Source of the DNA: Rhizobium sp. Root274
Lineage (GTDB): Bacteria > Pseudomonadota > Alphaproteobacteria > Rhizobiales > Rhizobiaceae
DNA: 64,000 nt
Reading direction: 5' to 3'
NCBI RefSeq assembly: GCF_001429245.1
Contig: NZ_LMJE01000007.1
Coordinates: 1,085,559-1,149,558, forward strand
Part shown: piece after piece, positions 51,381 to 60,281 of the stretch
Numbering within the stretch: the stretch's first letter is position 1
Layout of the letters: each line of letters starts with the position of its first letter
Position numbers and translations under genes: made by a program
Notes under the pieces: model-generated
What the model was told of the DNA's origin: nothing
Database searches by the model: none
Seen by the model: only the letters and a program-made list of their open reading frames with translations

Positions 51381-52606
51381 GCGCCTCCCCCTTGCGCAAT
51401 CTCCGTCCGGCCCGGTCTGTCGAGGCCCCACAGGAGAACGACACCCGTAAGACCAGCCAGCGCCGATAGAATGGCGGTCCCGGCATAGTCGCTGATGGCG
51501 GTGCCAAGTGCAAACATCAGCGAGCTCAGCCCGCCACTGACGAAGATGTTGACGGCAATCAGCGAACTGCCGAGACCGGCCCGATCGGAAATGAGGTTTT
51601 GCAGGTAGGTAATCGGGATCGCGATGATGCCGGCTGCACCCAAACCGCTGATCAGGGTCAGCATGTAGACATCCATCGGATGGTCGGCGAGGCCCAGGAA
51701 GACAAGATAGGCGCAATAGATGGTCGCGGCGATCGACATGGTCAGGACGGTCGATGTTCGGGCCTCCACCCATCCCCAGAACAGGATGAAGATGATCTCC
51801 AGGAAGGCGACGATACCGACGATCACGCCGACATCAGCCGGTGTCCCCCCAGCCTTGCCCGTCAGGATCAGCGGAAGGACAGTGCCGTTCATGTGCAGCA
51901 TGGCCGAGATGAGAGACACGGCAAACAATCGGGTGAGAACACTGCCGGAGCCGATCTGAAGGACAGAGCGGAAGAAGGAGGTGTGGACGCGCCCCTCCTC
52001 CTGCGGCGGTGGATTGCGGTCGATGCCGAAGATGAAGAGCAGGAGACAGACGCCGCAGGCAAGGCTCGCGAGCAGAAACGCCGGCAACATGCTTGGACCG
52101 CCTGCAAGCAGCGCGCCCACGATACCCGGAACAAGCACCCAGGAAGCGGACAGCACGGCCCGGATGGCGGAATTCACAGCGATCAGCTCGCGCACCGGCA
52201 TGCCAACCGAGATCGCCTTGACGTTGGCGAAGATCAGCGAATTGATCGAGCCGAAAACGGGAATGAACAGCAGCGCGGCAACACAGAACATCAGCTGCGT
52301 TGGCACCAGATACACGAGCCCGAACCCGACAATACCGAAGATCGCAGCGAGGATCATCGGCGAGCGGAAGTGTCCGAGACGATCGGCGATGATCCCTGCG
52401 GACACCGCCGCGCTCACATTGACCACGGCCGCTGCAAAACTCAGTACCGAATAAAGCGCATCCGACAGGCCGAGTTCCCGGATCCCGATCAGCGACATGT
52501 AGGGAGACGTCGCCGCCCCTGTGAAGCCAAAGAAGAAGATCGCGATCGCGCTGACCCGGATGGGCGCGTGTCGAAAGACGAGCGAGAGGGATGACAGCAT
52601 CGGCAT
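51377..52606 (-). CDS. MFS transporter, sugar-efflux-like
   Basis: 409 residues with 12 predicted membrane helices in two halves. The N-terminal half shows GFTGAATSPYMSLIGIRELG and the MFS A-loop AGIIADRLGHFRSP. It resembles SetA/SetB-type sugar efflux transporters. Substrate unknown; the neighbours suggest an amino-sugar compound or peptide. There is no clear ribosome site before either ATG (52606, 52600). Overlaps cutC. Confidence 0.8.
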   Translation of the reverse strand: MPMLSSLSLVFRHAPIRVSAIAIFFFGFTGAATSPYMSLIGIRELGLSDALYSVLSFAAAVVNVSAAVSAGIIADRLGHFRSPMILAAIFGIVGFGLVYLVPTQLMFCVAALLFIPVFGSINSLIFANVKAISVGMPVRELIAVNSAIRAVLSASWVLVPGIVGALLAGGPSMLPAFLLASLACGVCLLLFIFGIDRNPPPQEEGRVHTSFFRSVLQIGSGSVLTRLFAVSLISAMLHMNGTVLPLILTGKAGGTPADVGVIVGIVAFLEIIFILFWGWVEARTSTVLTMSIAATIYCAYLVFLGLADHPMDVYMLTLISGLGAAGIIAIPITYLQNLISDRAGLGSSLIAVNIFVSGGLSSLMFALGTAISDYAGTAILSALAGLTGVVLLWGLDRPGRTEIAQGGGA

Positions 52607-52656
52607 GAACGATCGGGCTGGAGGTCGCGCCGCCGGAGAGCGGCGCGTGAGAGGTG

Positions 52657-54102
52657 CTACTCCGCAGGGAATCGCTGGGAGAACTGCACCTTCGGCGTAT
52701 AGCTGAAATCCTTGACGAAGGGATAGCTTGGCTGATGGCGGCGATGGCTCGTCAGGTTCTCGATGTCTTGATTGATGACACCGTCGGTGAGCGCCATCAG
52801 GTTGGGATTGGCGATCGGCGCAAGCTCCGGCGAAAGATAACCGGACTTGACCACCAAAAGCCGCACCTTGGCCGGATCGAGCCTCAGCCGCGTAAAGTCG
52901 GCGATGTTGTGATAGGGCCGACGGCGCGCGGCCAGCACCAGCGTGATCCCGCCGGTCTGTACCACCGCCTGCCGCTCGGCAGCATCATTTCCAGCGTCCA
53001 GAAGCACGACCTTCGCCTGGAAGGTGACTGAGGCGCTGGCGGGATCGAGAGAGCCGCCGACGGTCAACGAAAGCGTGGCGCCCTCGCCCGCCGCGAAGCA
53101 TGCCTCAAGCGCTGGCTTGTCGGTGATGCCAGCGATCAGCGCATCCTGGAAGTCTCGCGCGATCAGAGCCGACAGCACATCGGCCCGGTCGCCCACGCCA
53201 CCGCCGGTCGGATTGTCGCCGGAATCGGCGAGGATGATCGGGCGTGTCTCGGTACGCTCGGCAATGTCCAGCATGTCGGCAAGCGGACCCGTTACCGGGC
53301 CGAACTGGAAGTCATCCCGGGCATCCCAATAGGACTGGGCGATGGCTGCAGTCGCCGTTTCTGCGGCAGCCCTGTCGACGGCAGTGACAACTGCGCAGGC
53401 CGTGCCACGTGGTTCGTCGGCCCAGACATATCCGACCATAAGATTGGCATCCCAGATGCCCGGCACGGCATCATGCTCCGGCAGCTTGAGATAGAGGCTC
53501 TTCGCAGGCTCGTCCTCGGTTGAGGTGCGCTCGCCTGGCAAGAGCACCGGCACCGGCGCCCAGACGACGAAGGGCTTCTCACCCGTCTTCAGCGCCCGCA
53601 CCAGCATCGACCACGCCCGCACCATGGTTTCCCGCACATCGATATGCGGTGCGGTCCGATAGCCCGCAAAGATGTCCAGCTGATCGACGATCCGCTGGGT
53701 GACATTGCCATGCAGGTCATAACTGGCGGAGACGATGACATCGGGCCCGACGACGGCCCGCGCCGCGGAGATCCAGTCGCCTTCCGCATCGTCCATGCCC
53801 TCGACATTCATCGCGCCATGCATGGCGAGATAGAGGCCGTCGAGAGGAAGTGCCTCCTCAAGGCGTTCCAGAAACTCCGCCTTGAACCCCTCATAGGTCG
53901 ATCGCGACACCGGTCCACCGGGAACGGCACGCGCATGCAGTAGCGGCAGATGCTCGACACCGTCCGCTTCGAGGAAGCTGAAGTATTCGTGCGCCAGCAG
54001 GTCTTTTCCGCGCAGCACGCGAAAATCCTCCGGCTGCATCAGCACAGGCGACGAGGTGGAGCATTCGGTGTGAATGCCGCCGACGGCAATACGAAGCGTC
54101 AT
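52657..54102 (-). CDS. M81-family metallopeptidase (MlrC-like), first copy
   Basis: 481 residues, MlrC/DUF1485 family. The N-terminal IAVGGIHTECSTSSPVLM and YLAMHGAMNVEGMDDAEGDW are typical. The zinc residues of MlrC-type enzymes are identifiable as Asp129, His131 (ASYDLHGN) and His153 (RTAPHID). The C-terminal MlrC_C domain starts around 295 with IILADSGDNPTGGGVGD. The best-known member acts on the linearised microcystin tetrapeptide, but most family members have no known substrate. Between GH20 and MFS genes. Confidence 0.9.
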   Translation of the reverse strand: MTLRIAVGGIHTECSTSSPVLMQPEDFRVLRGKDLLAHEYFSFLEADGVEHLPLLHARAVPGGPVSRSTYEGFKAEFLERLEEALPLDGLYLAMHGAMNVEGMDDAEGDWISAARAVVGPDVIVSASYDLHGNVTQRIVDQLDIFAGYRTAPHIDVRETMVRAWSMLVRALKTGEKPFVVWAPVPVLLPGERTSTEDEPAKSLYLKLPEHDAVPGIWDANLMVGYVWADEPRGTACAVVTAVDRAAAETATAAIAQSYWDARDDFQFGPVTGPLADMLDIAERTETRPIILADSGDNPTGGGVGDRADVLSALIARDFQDALIAGITDKPALEACFAAGEGATLSLTVGGSLDPASASVTFQAKVVLLDAGNDAAERQAVVQTGGITLVLAARRRPYHNIADFTRLRLDPAKVRLLVVKSGYLSPELAPIANPNLMALTDGVINQDIENLTSHRRHQPSYPFVKDFSYTPKVQFSQRFPAE

Positions 54103-54114
54103 AGTTTCAGATCC

Positions 54115-56046
54115 TCAGTAGCGCGGGCTCAAAGGTGCGATGGCGGCAAACCGCAACCAGTCCTTCTTGTCCTTCGGCGTCCAGGCGGCTTCGGCTATGG
54201 CGGGAAGGCGCGGGAAGACAAGATGGTTGAAATAATCGCGGGTCAGGAAATGTTCGCACCAGATGCAGGCCTGGACGCCGCGCATGCGGGCGGCAAGTTC
54301 CGGCGGGAAATCTGCGACTGCCTCATAGGTATAGGTATGATGCGGCGGCACGGTGCCGGCCCAGCTCGCGCCCGGCTCCTGGAAGGCTTCGTCCTGCACC
54401 ATGTCGAGATAATAGGCCTGACCGGGCGTCATGACGACATCATAGCCTGCCTTGGCAAGCTCCAGCCCGACCTCGGGCTTCTGCCAGGCCATCAGCAGCG
54501 TGCCCTCAGGATCGACGCCGCCGCCATGGCTGACCTCGTCCCAACCGGCAAGCTTGCGTCCGCGCTCGGCGAGCATGCCCTGAATGCGCTTCATGAAATA
54601 GCTCTGCAGCCCGAAGGTACCCTCGATGCCTTCCTGCTCCATCAGCTTCTTGGCAAGCGGCGAGGCCATCCAGGTATTGGCCGCCACCTCATCGCCGCCG
54701 ACATGGACGAGCTTCGATGGGAAGAGCTCGACCATCTCGTCGAACACCTTGCCAAGAAACTCGTAGGTATATTCGATGGCGGGATTGAGCGCATTGTTGG
54801 GGTAACCCTGCACCGAGCGATAGCTGTCCGGGGCTTCCTGGCCGTCGACCAGCTCCGGCAGCGCGACCAGCGTTGCCGTGCTATGGCCGGGAATGTCGAT
54901 CTCCGGCACCACCTCGACCTGCAAGGCGCCCGCATGGGCGACGATGTCGTGCACGTCGTCTTGGCTATAGAACCCGCCCACCGGATCGACACCATTGCCC
55001 AGCTGCGGCAGAAGCGGCTCGTCCGGACCGCGCAGCACACCAAGCGTTGTCAGCTGCGGAAAGGCCTTGATCTCCAGACGCCAGGCCTCGTCATCGGTCA
55101 CATGCCAATGGAAGGTGTTCATCCGGAACCAGGCGAGCACGTCGATCAGCCGCTTCACGTCCTCGACGGGGAAGAACTGCCTGGACACGTCGAGATGGCA
55201 ACCGCGCCAGTCGTAGCGTGGCTTATCCGAGATCCTACCAGAAGAGGGGAAACGGAAGACGGCTGGCTTGGTGCGCGCGCCGTGCAGCATCTGGGCAAGG
55301 ACCGTCAGCCCGTATTGCAGACCGGCGACATCACCATAAGCGAAGTCGATGCTCTCGCCCACGAAGGACAGTGCATAGGCGGACGCACCGAGCGCAGCAT
55401 CGGCCTTAAAGGTGATCGCACGACCCTCATGTACCTTCGCCAGGGACAGCGGCGCATGGCCGACCGGGAACAGCCGGCAGAACAGCCGCAAGACATTCTC
55501 GACGGCGCGCAATTCGACCATCGAACTGCCATCCGCCGGATAAAGCGCCACGGGAAAGTCGATCCCGGCCACAATGTCAGCCTTGGCAGGCCAGGGAAGC
55601 ATGGCAAAGGGCTCTGCCGCATGGCCTTCCGGCAAAAGCGCCGGCGGCGGCACGCTGTGGGCGCCTGACAGCATCAGGTCCGCGACGGCAACGGCCGCAT
55701 GCTGGCCCGTCGAGAGCGTCAGATAGGCCGACTTTGCACCGTCGGTGCGATGCTTCGCCGGACGCCAGAGCCCACCGACATGGAATTGCCAGGAGGCGCC
55801 CGGTTCGAGCACGAAGCCTTGGGGCGGCGCGAACTGATGGAAGTTGGCGTTGCGTTTCAGGAAGACGGCGTTGCCGATCACAGGTTCCTGAAAATCCTTG
55901 ACGCGGGTGAGCGAAGTATAAGCGAGTTCGAAATCGGAGATCGCCGCATCCGACAGGTTGACCAGCGTGAAGACGAAAGCGCCGCAGGGATCGCCCTCGA
56001 CCGGGTGCCATGTATTTTCAAGACGAAACTGGACGGCTGTCGCCAT
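54115..56046 (-). CDS. Beta-N-acetylhexosaminidase, GH20 family
   Basis: 643 residues. An N-terminal domain of roughly 250 residues precedes the catalytic barrel (DWRGCHLDVSRQFFPVEDVK, RMNTFHWHVTDDEAWRLEI). The catalytic pair Asp452-Glu453 is in HVGGDEVAANTW. WEHF-like ACIWCEHF is near the C-terminus. No signal peptide, so it should act in the cytoplasm on an imported GlcNAc/GalNAc conjugate. 12 nt before the M81 gene, in the same operon. Confidence 0.93.
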   Translation of the reverse strand: MATAVQFRLENTWHPVEGDPCGAFVFTLVNLSDAAISDFELAYTSLTRVKDFQEPVIGNAVFLKRNANFHQFAPPQGFVLEPGASWQFHVGGLWRPAKHRTDGAKSAYLTLSTGQHAAVAVADLMLSGAHSVPPPALLPEGHAAEPFAMLPWPAKADIVAGIDFPVALYPADGSSMVELRAVENVLRLFCRLFPVGHAPLSLAKVHEGRAITFKADAALGASAYALSFVGESIDFAYGDVAGLQYGLTVLAQMLHGARTKPAVFRFPSSGRISDKPRYDWRGCHLDVSRQFFPVEDVKRLIDVLAWFRMNTFHWHVTDDEAWRLEIKAFPQLTTLGVLRGPDEPLLPQLGNGVDPVGGFYSQDDVHDIVAHAGALQVEVVPEIDIPGHSTATLVALPELVDGQEAPDSYRSVQGYPNNALNPAIEYTYEFLGKVFDEMVELFPSKLVHVGGDEVAANTWMASPLAKKLMEQEGIEGTFGLQSYFMKRIQGMLAERGRKLAGWDEVSHGGGVDPEGTLLMAWQKPEVGLELAKAGYDVVMTPGQAYYLDMVQDEAFQEPGASWAGTVPPHHTYTYEAVADFPPELAARMRGVQACIWCEHFLTRDYFNHLVFPRLPAIAEAAWTPKDKKDWLRFAAIAPLSPRY

Positions 56047-56070
56047 GGTCGTGTTCCTCGCTTCTAGAAA

Positions 56071-56847
56071 TCAATAATTGTCGGATTGCGAAAAAGTTCG
56101 CGCGAGTTCGGCCTGTCCGGCGGTCAAACCGCAATCGACGGGAAGGCAAACGCCGGTGATGGCCGCGGCCTGATCGCTGGCCAGAAAGAACACCGCATTG
56201 GCCACATCCTCGGCCGTCGCAATTCGGCGCAGGGCGTACCAGCGCTTGGCTTCTTCGAAGACTTGCGGATTGGCGGCGGCCCGTGCCTCCCAAGCCTGCG
56301 TGCGCACCGTACCGGGCGCAACGGCATTCGCACGGATACCGAACTTGCCGTATTCCACGGCGATGAGCTTGGTGAGGTGGATCAGCCCGGCCTTGGCGGC
56401 GCTATAGGCCGGATGGCCGAACACAGCCATGCCGTTCACCGAGGAGATATTGACGAGCGCGCCCTGGCTTTCTTTAAGCGCCGCTTCGAAGGCGCGAAAG
56501 CAAAGATACGGCGCCTCGAGATTGAGCGCATTGTCCTTGCGCCAGATATCACCATCGGTATCGCCGAGGCTCACGGCCCGCGCCGCCCCGGCATTGTTGA
56601 CCAGCGTCTTCACCAACCCAAGTTCCGCGACGCGCGCGGCTGTACGGGCAAGATCGGGCTCACTTGTCACATCGCAGGCGACAGAGACAAAACGCTCGGC
56701 CGGGCCGAGAGCGGACGCCGCATGCGCAGCGGCTGCACCATCCAGATCGAGCAGCACCACGAGATCATGATTGTCGGCAAGCCGCTTTGCGATCGCCCGA
56801 CCGATATCCCCCGCCGCTCCCGTTACCACCGCAACCGAGGACGTCAC
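56071..56847 (-). CDS. Short-chain dehydrogenase/reductase
   Basis: 258 residues, classical SDR. NAD(P)-binding VVTGAAGDIGRAIAKRL, the NAG motif LVNNAGAARAVS, Ser in VNISSVNGM and the YxxxK catalytic pair in PAYSAAKAGLIHL. It may act as a sugar or polyol dehydrogenase. GTG at 56847 is chosen as start: GGAG lies 7 nt upstream and the protein begins at the first beta strand. The ATG at 56925 would overlap the RpiR gene. Confidence 0.88.
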   Translation of the reverse strand: MTSSVAVVTGAAGDIGRAIAKRLADNHDLVVLLDLDGAAAAHAASALGPAERFVSVACDVTSEPDLARTAARVAELGLVKTLVNNAGAARAVSLGDTDGDIWRKDNALNLEAPYLCFRAFEAALKESQGALVNISSVNGMAVFGHPAYSAAKAGLIHLTKLIAVEYGKFGIRANAVAPGTVRTQAWEARAAANPQVFEEAKRWYALRRIATAEDVANAVFFLASDQAAAITGVCLPVDCGLTAGQAELARTFSQSDNY

Positions 56848-56893
56848 GATAAAACTCCGGCAAGGCAAGGGGTGCGGGTGATCGACATGACGG

Positions 56894-57757
56894 TCAGTCT
56901 CCGAGGAGTTGTCGGTCGTCACCATCGCGATGTTCGACCAGTTGTTGCTTGATATGGCGCAGCGTCACCAGCGACTGCTTGCGGTTGCGATAGGCAACGA
57001 GGCTGGCAATGGCGTCGACCACCGCCAGATAGGCAAAGCGCGTCGAGGTCGGCCGGAAGATGTTGTCGCCCTCCGGCAGATCGATCCCGATCACCAATTC
57101 GGCGGCCTCCGCGACCAGGCTCTCGCTCTGCGTGAGGGCAATGGTCGTAATGCCGTTTTCGCGGGCGAGCGCGAAGCACTTTACCAATTCCGCATTGCGC
57201 CCCGAAAACGACGAGCCGATCAACACATCGTTGGGCCGGGCAGCCGCCGTCAGCATCAGTTGCATGGCATGGTCATTGGAAGCCGTGATGCGCGAGCCGA
57301 GACGGAAAAGCCGGTTCTGGATCTCGCTCGATATCATCGAGGAATTGCCACCGGAGCCGAAGGCATAGACCATCTCCGCGCGGGAAAGCCGATCGGCCAC
57401 CTTGTCGAGAACGCCGGCATCGAGCGAACGGTGCAACATGAACAAAGCGTTCTGCGCCTTGGTGATGACATCGGTCGCGACATCTGCCGGATCTGTACTC
57501 TTCGTTTCCGGATTGAGATAGCGCACGCCGACATAGGCCGTGCGTGCCAGATTGACCTTAAAATCCGCAAAGCTCTGGCAGCCGAGCCGCCGGCAAAAGC
57601 GCGTCACCGTCGGCGGCGAGACTTCCGCCCTCTCCGCAAGTTCGATGATCGAGGCATTGACCGCGAAATCGAAGGAATTGACCAGGATATCCGCGATGCG
57701 TTGTTCGGAGGCAGAAAACTGCCCCGCCTCGTCCTGTATGCGCGCGAAGATATCCAA
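56894..57757 (-). CDS. RpiR-family regulator of the M81/GH20 cluster
   Basis: 287 residues. N-terminal HTH_6 (IIELAERAEVSPPTVTRFCR) and C-terminal SIS domain (AFGSGGNSSMISSEIQNRLF; LIGSSFSGRNAELVKCF). SIS domains bind phosphosugars, so the inducer is probably an amino-sugar phosphate or similar. Second gene of the minus arm, 16 nt after RidA-like and 46 nt before the SDR. Confidence 0.88.
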   Translation of the reverse strand: MDIFARIQDEAGQFSASEQRIADILVNSFDFAVNASIIELAERAEVSPPTVTRFCRRLGCQSFADFKVNLARTAYVGVRYLNPETKSTDPADVATDVITKAQNALFMLHRSLDAGVLDKVADRLSRAEMVYAFGSGGNSSMISSEIQNRLFRLGSRITASNDHAMQLMLTAAARPNDVLIGSSFSGRNAELVKCFALARENGITTIALTQSESLVAEAAELVIGIDLPEGDNIFRPTSTRFAYLAVVDAIASLVAYRNRKQSLVTLRHIKQQLVEHRDGDDRQLLGD

Positions 57758-57773
57758 TGCCGTAATCCCTCAG

Positions 57774-58160
57774 CTATTTCGAGGGTTTGTAAGCTATGCA
57801 GTCAATCTCGACCTTGCAATCGACCATCATCGAAGCCTGAACGCAGGCCCGCGCCGGCGGATGCTCGCCGAAATACTGCTGGTAGATCTTGTTGAAGGTC
57901 CAAAAATCGCGGGGGTCGTCGAGCCACACGCCACAGCGCACCACATGCTCGACCCCGTAGCCGGCTTCCTCAAGGATGGCGAGGACATTGGCGATCGTCT
58001 TGTGGGTCTGCTCGATGATCCCCCCGGGAATGATCTCGCCATCTTCCATGGCGACCTGACCGGAGACATGAAGCCAACCATCGGCCTCGACCGCCCGCGC
58101 GAACGGCAGCCGCTGGCCGCCTGCACCCGCCTTTTCCGCACCATACCGCTTGATCGTCAT
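57774..58160 (-). CDS. RidA/YjgF/YER057c-family protein
   Basis: 128 residues. PFARAVEADGWLHVSGQVAM, IEQTHKTIANVLAILEEAGY and the arginine-bearing HPPARACVQASMM match the family, including the Arg that binds substrate carboxylate in deaminases. RidA proteins hydrolyse enamine/imine products of PLP enzymes. A PLP aldolase is encoded in the divergent arm. First gene of the minus-strand operon. Confidence 0.88.
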   Translation of the reverse strand: MTIKRYGAEKAGAGGQRLPFARAVEADGWLHVSGQVAMEDGEIIPGGIIEQTHKTIANVLAILEEAGYGVEHVVRCGVWLDDPRDFWTFNKIYQQYFGEHPPARACVQASMMVDCKVEIDCIAYKPSK

Positions 58161-58272
58161 TATGCCCTCTTATGCAAATTATTTTCTTCGATCGTTGACA
58201 AACGACCATAGAAAACGGATTTTGACCAGACAAAAACGGCAATCATGAAAAGAATTTAAAAGCGGGGACGAA
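58161..58272. promoter_or_regulatory. Divergent promoter region between the two arms of the M81 cluster
   Basis: This 112-nt gap is AT-rich compared with its flanks and must hold promoters for both the RidA-led and the NTF2-led arms. A TTGACA hexamer (58194-58199) and an inverted TTTTCT / AGAAAA pair (about 58182 and 58210) are visible. No confident operator can be named. Confidence 0.35.
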
Positions 58273-58764
58273 ATGCGCGATCCTTTCCTCAATCCATTTC
58301 CGGCAACAGACACAGCTCGCCGCACGATCTGGGAGATGCTGGTGCAGCGCGACATCGACGCTTTCCTGGCGGCAGACTGGAGCATGGTGGCGGACGATTT
58401 CGTCGAGGAAGGCTTCATCGGCATCAGCGGCAATCGCGACCCGAACCCTGACAACTGGCGCCTCGCCTTCCCCAATCTTGCCGCCTATCGCGACGAATGG
58501 CTGAAGCAGGCGAAGGATTTTGCCGAGGGCACGTACGGCGAAGATCCGCGCATGGCGATTTTTACCACGACGACCCTTGAAGAGATCGAGATCTCTGGCG
58601 AGACGGCGCTGGTGCGCAAGAAGTTCGACGGCGGCATCAAGAAGGCCGACGGTACCCTCGACGTCATGCGCTGGCAGACACTCTATTATTGCCGCCTGCA
58701 CGAGGGGCGCTGGAAAATCTCTGGCTTTACCGGCTATCTGCCCAATCCGATGGGCACGCTGTAA
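58273..58764 (+). CDS. NTF2/SnoaL-like hypothetical protein
   Basis: 163 residues. Pattern of a small cone-shaped NTF2-like fold: a helical start (TARRTIWEMLVQRDIDAFLA) with a conserved-looking acidic patch (WSMVADDFVEEGFIGI), then strands ending LYYCRLHEGRWKISGFTGYL. No assigned function. Leads the plus-strand arm, 35 nt before the second M81 gene, with AAAAG rather than a strong ribosome site. Confidence 0.7.
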   Translation: MRDPFLNPFPATDTARRTIWEMLVQRDIDAFLAADWSMVADDFVEEGFIGISGNRDPNPDNWRLAFPNLAAYRDEWLKQAKDFAEGTYGEDPRMAIFTTTTLEEIEISGETALVRKKFDGGIKKADGTLDVMRWQTLYYCRLHEGRWKISGFTGYLPNPMGTL

Positions 58765-58799
58765 AGAGCGGCTCGTCCATCACATCCGGAGGTCGACCC

Positions 58800-60281
58800 T
58801 TGCGCATCTTCACCGCCGCGCTTGCAACGGAAACCAATACCTTCTCCCCGATCTGCATCGACCGGCGGGCCTTCGAGGAATCGCTCTACGCGCCTCCCGG
58901 CCAGCATCCGGCGACCCCGACACTGTGCACCGCGCCGATCACTGTCGGCCGCAAGGTCTGTGCGCAGAAGGGCTGGACACTGATCGAAGGCACCGCGACC
59001 TGGGCCGACCCGGCGGGTCTGGTGAACCGTCAGACCTTCGAGAGCCTGCGCGACGAAATTCTCGACCAGTTGAAGGCGGCGATGCCTGTCGACGCCGTTG
59101 TACTCGGCCTGCATGGCGCCATGGTCGCCGATGGATACATGGACCCGGAAGGCGATCTGCTCTCCCGCATTCGTGAGCTCATCGGCCCTGATATTCTGCT
59201 CTGCGCCGAACTCGATCCGCACAGTCATTTGACGGCGAAACGCGTGGCAGCCGTCGACTTCTTCGTCGTCTTCAAGGAGTTCCCGCATACCGACTTCGTC
59301 GACCGCGCCGAAGACCTCTGGCGCATCGCCGTCGACACGCTGGAGGGTCGGGTGAAGCCGGTCATGTCGGTATTCGACTGCCGGATGATCGACGTCTTCC
59401 CGACATCGCGCGAGCCGATGCGCAGCTTTGTTGACAGGCTTTTGGCCATCGAAGCGGCAGAATCAGATGTCCTTTCTCTCTCCGTCATCCATGGATTCAT
59501 GGCCGGCGATGTTCCGGAAATGGGGACGAAAACCATCGCCGTGACCGACGGCAACAAAGCCAAGGGCGAGGCGCTTGCCCGGGAACTGGGGCTCGAACTC
59601 TTCGCCAAGCGCGGCACCTTCATGATGCCCCAGATCGATGAGAAGTCCGCGCTCGACCAGGCGCTCGCTATCGCGAAAGGTCCGGTCGTCATCGCCGACA
59701 TGTGGGACAATCCCGGCGGCGGCACGGCGGGGGACGCGACCGTCATCCTCGAGGAAATGCTGGCGCATGGCGTGACGAATGCCGCCATCGGCATGATCTG
59801 GGACCCGATCGCCGTGCAGATCTGCATGGCGGCCGGCGAAGGTGCCGAGATCCCGCTGCGTTTCGGGGCCAAGTCCGCTCCCGGCACCGGCCATCCCGTC
59901 GATGGGCTGGTGAAGGTGGTGAAGGTCGTGCCCAGTGCCGAAATGCGATTCGGCGACAGCATCGCCCCCTTTGGCGATGCAGCGCACATCCACCTGGCCG
60001 GCATCGACATCGTGCTGTCGAGCGTGCGTGTGCAGAGCTACGACCCCTCGCTCTTTACCGCGCTCGGCATCGACCCGACCACGAAGCACCTGCTGGTGAT
60101 CAAGTCGACCAACCATTTCTACGCCGCTTTCTCCAAGATCGCCTCCGAAATCCTTTACTGCGCCGCCGGCTCCCCTTATCCCAACAATCCGGCGAAGACA
60201 GCCTATCGCCATGTCCGTCGCGACATCTGGCCGATCATGGCCAATCCGCATGACGCCCCTGAAGACAGCGAGGCCGCCTGA
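58800..60281 (+). CDS. M81-family metallopeptidase (MlrC-like), second copy
   Basis: 493 residues. A TTG start at 58800 lies 7 nt after GGAGG and gives the family beginning RIFTAALATETNTFSPI. An ATG 111 nt upstream would run through the NTF2-like gene. Zinc residues Asp139, His141 (ELDPHSH) and His163 (KEFPHTD) match the first copy. VLGLHGAMVADGYMDPEGDL and IADMWDNPGGGTAGD mark the N- and C-terminal domains. It is clearly diverged from the other copy. Its last base starts the next gene (TGATG). Confidence 0.9.
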   Translation: MRIFTAALATETNTFSPICIDRRAFEESLYAPPGQHPATPTLCTAPITVGRKVCAQKGWTLIEGTATWADPAGLVNRQTFESLRDEILDQLKAAMPVDAVVLGLHGAMVADGYMDPEGDLLSRIRELIGPDILLCAELDPHSHLTAKRVAAVDFFVVFKEFPHTDFVDRAEDLWRIAVDTLEGRVKPVMSVFDCRMIDVFPTSREPMRSFVDRLLAIEAAESDVLSLSVIHGFMAGDVPEMGTKTIAVTDGNKAKGEALARELGLELFAKRGTFMMPQIDEKSALDQALAIAKGPVVIADMWDNPGGGTAGDATVILEEMLAHGVTNAAIGMIWDPIAVQICMAAGEGAEIPLRFGAKSAPGTGHPVDGLVKVVKVVPSAEMRFGDSIAPFGDAAHIHLAGIDIVLSSVRVQSYDPSLFTALGIDPTTKHLLVIKSTNHFYAAFSKIASEILYCAAGSPYPNNPAKTAYRHVRRDIWPIMANPHDAPEDSEAA

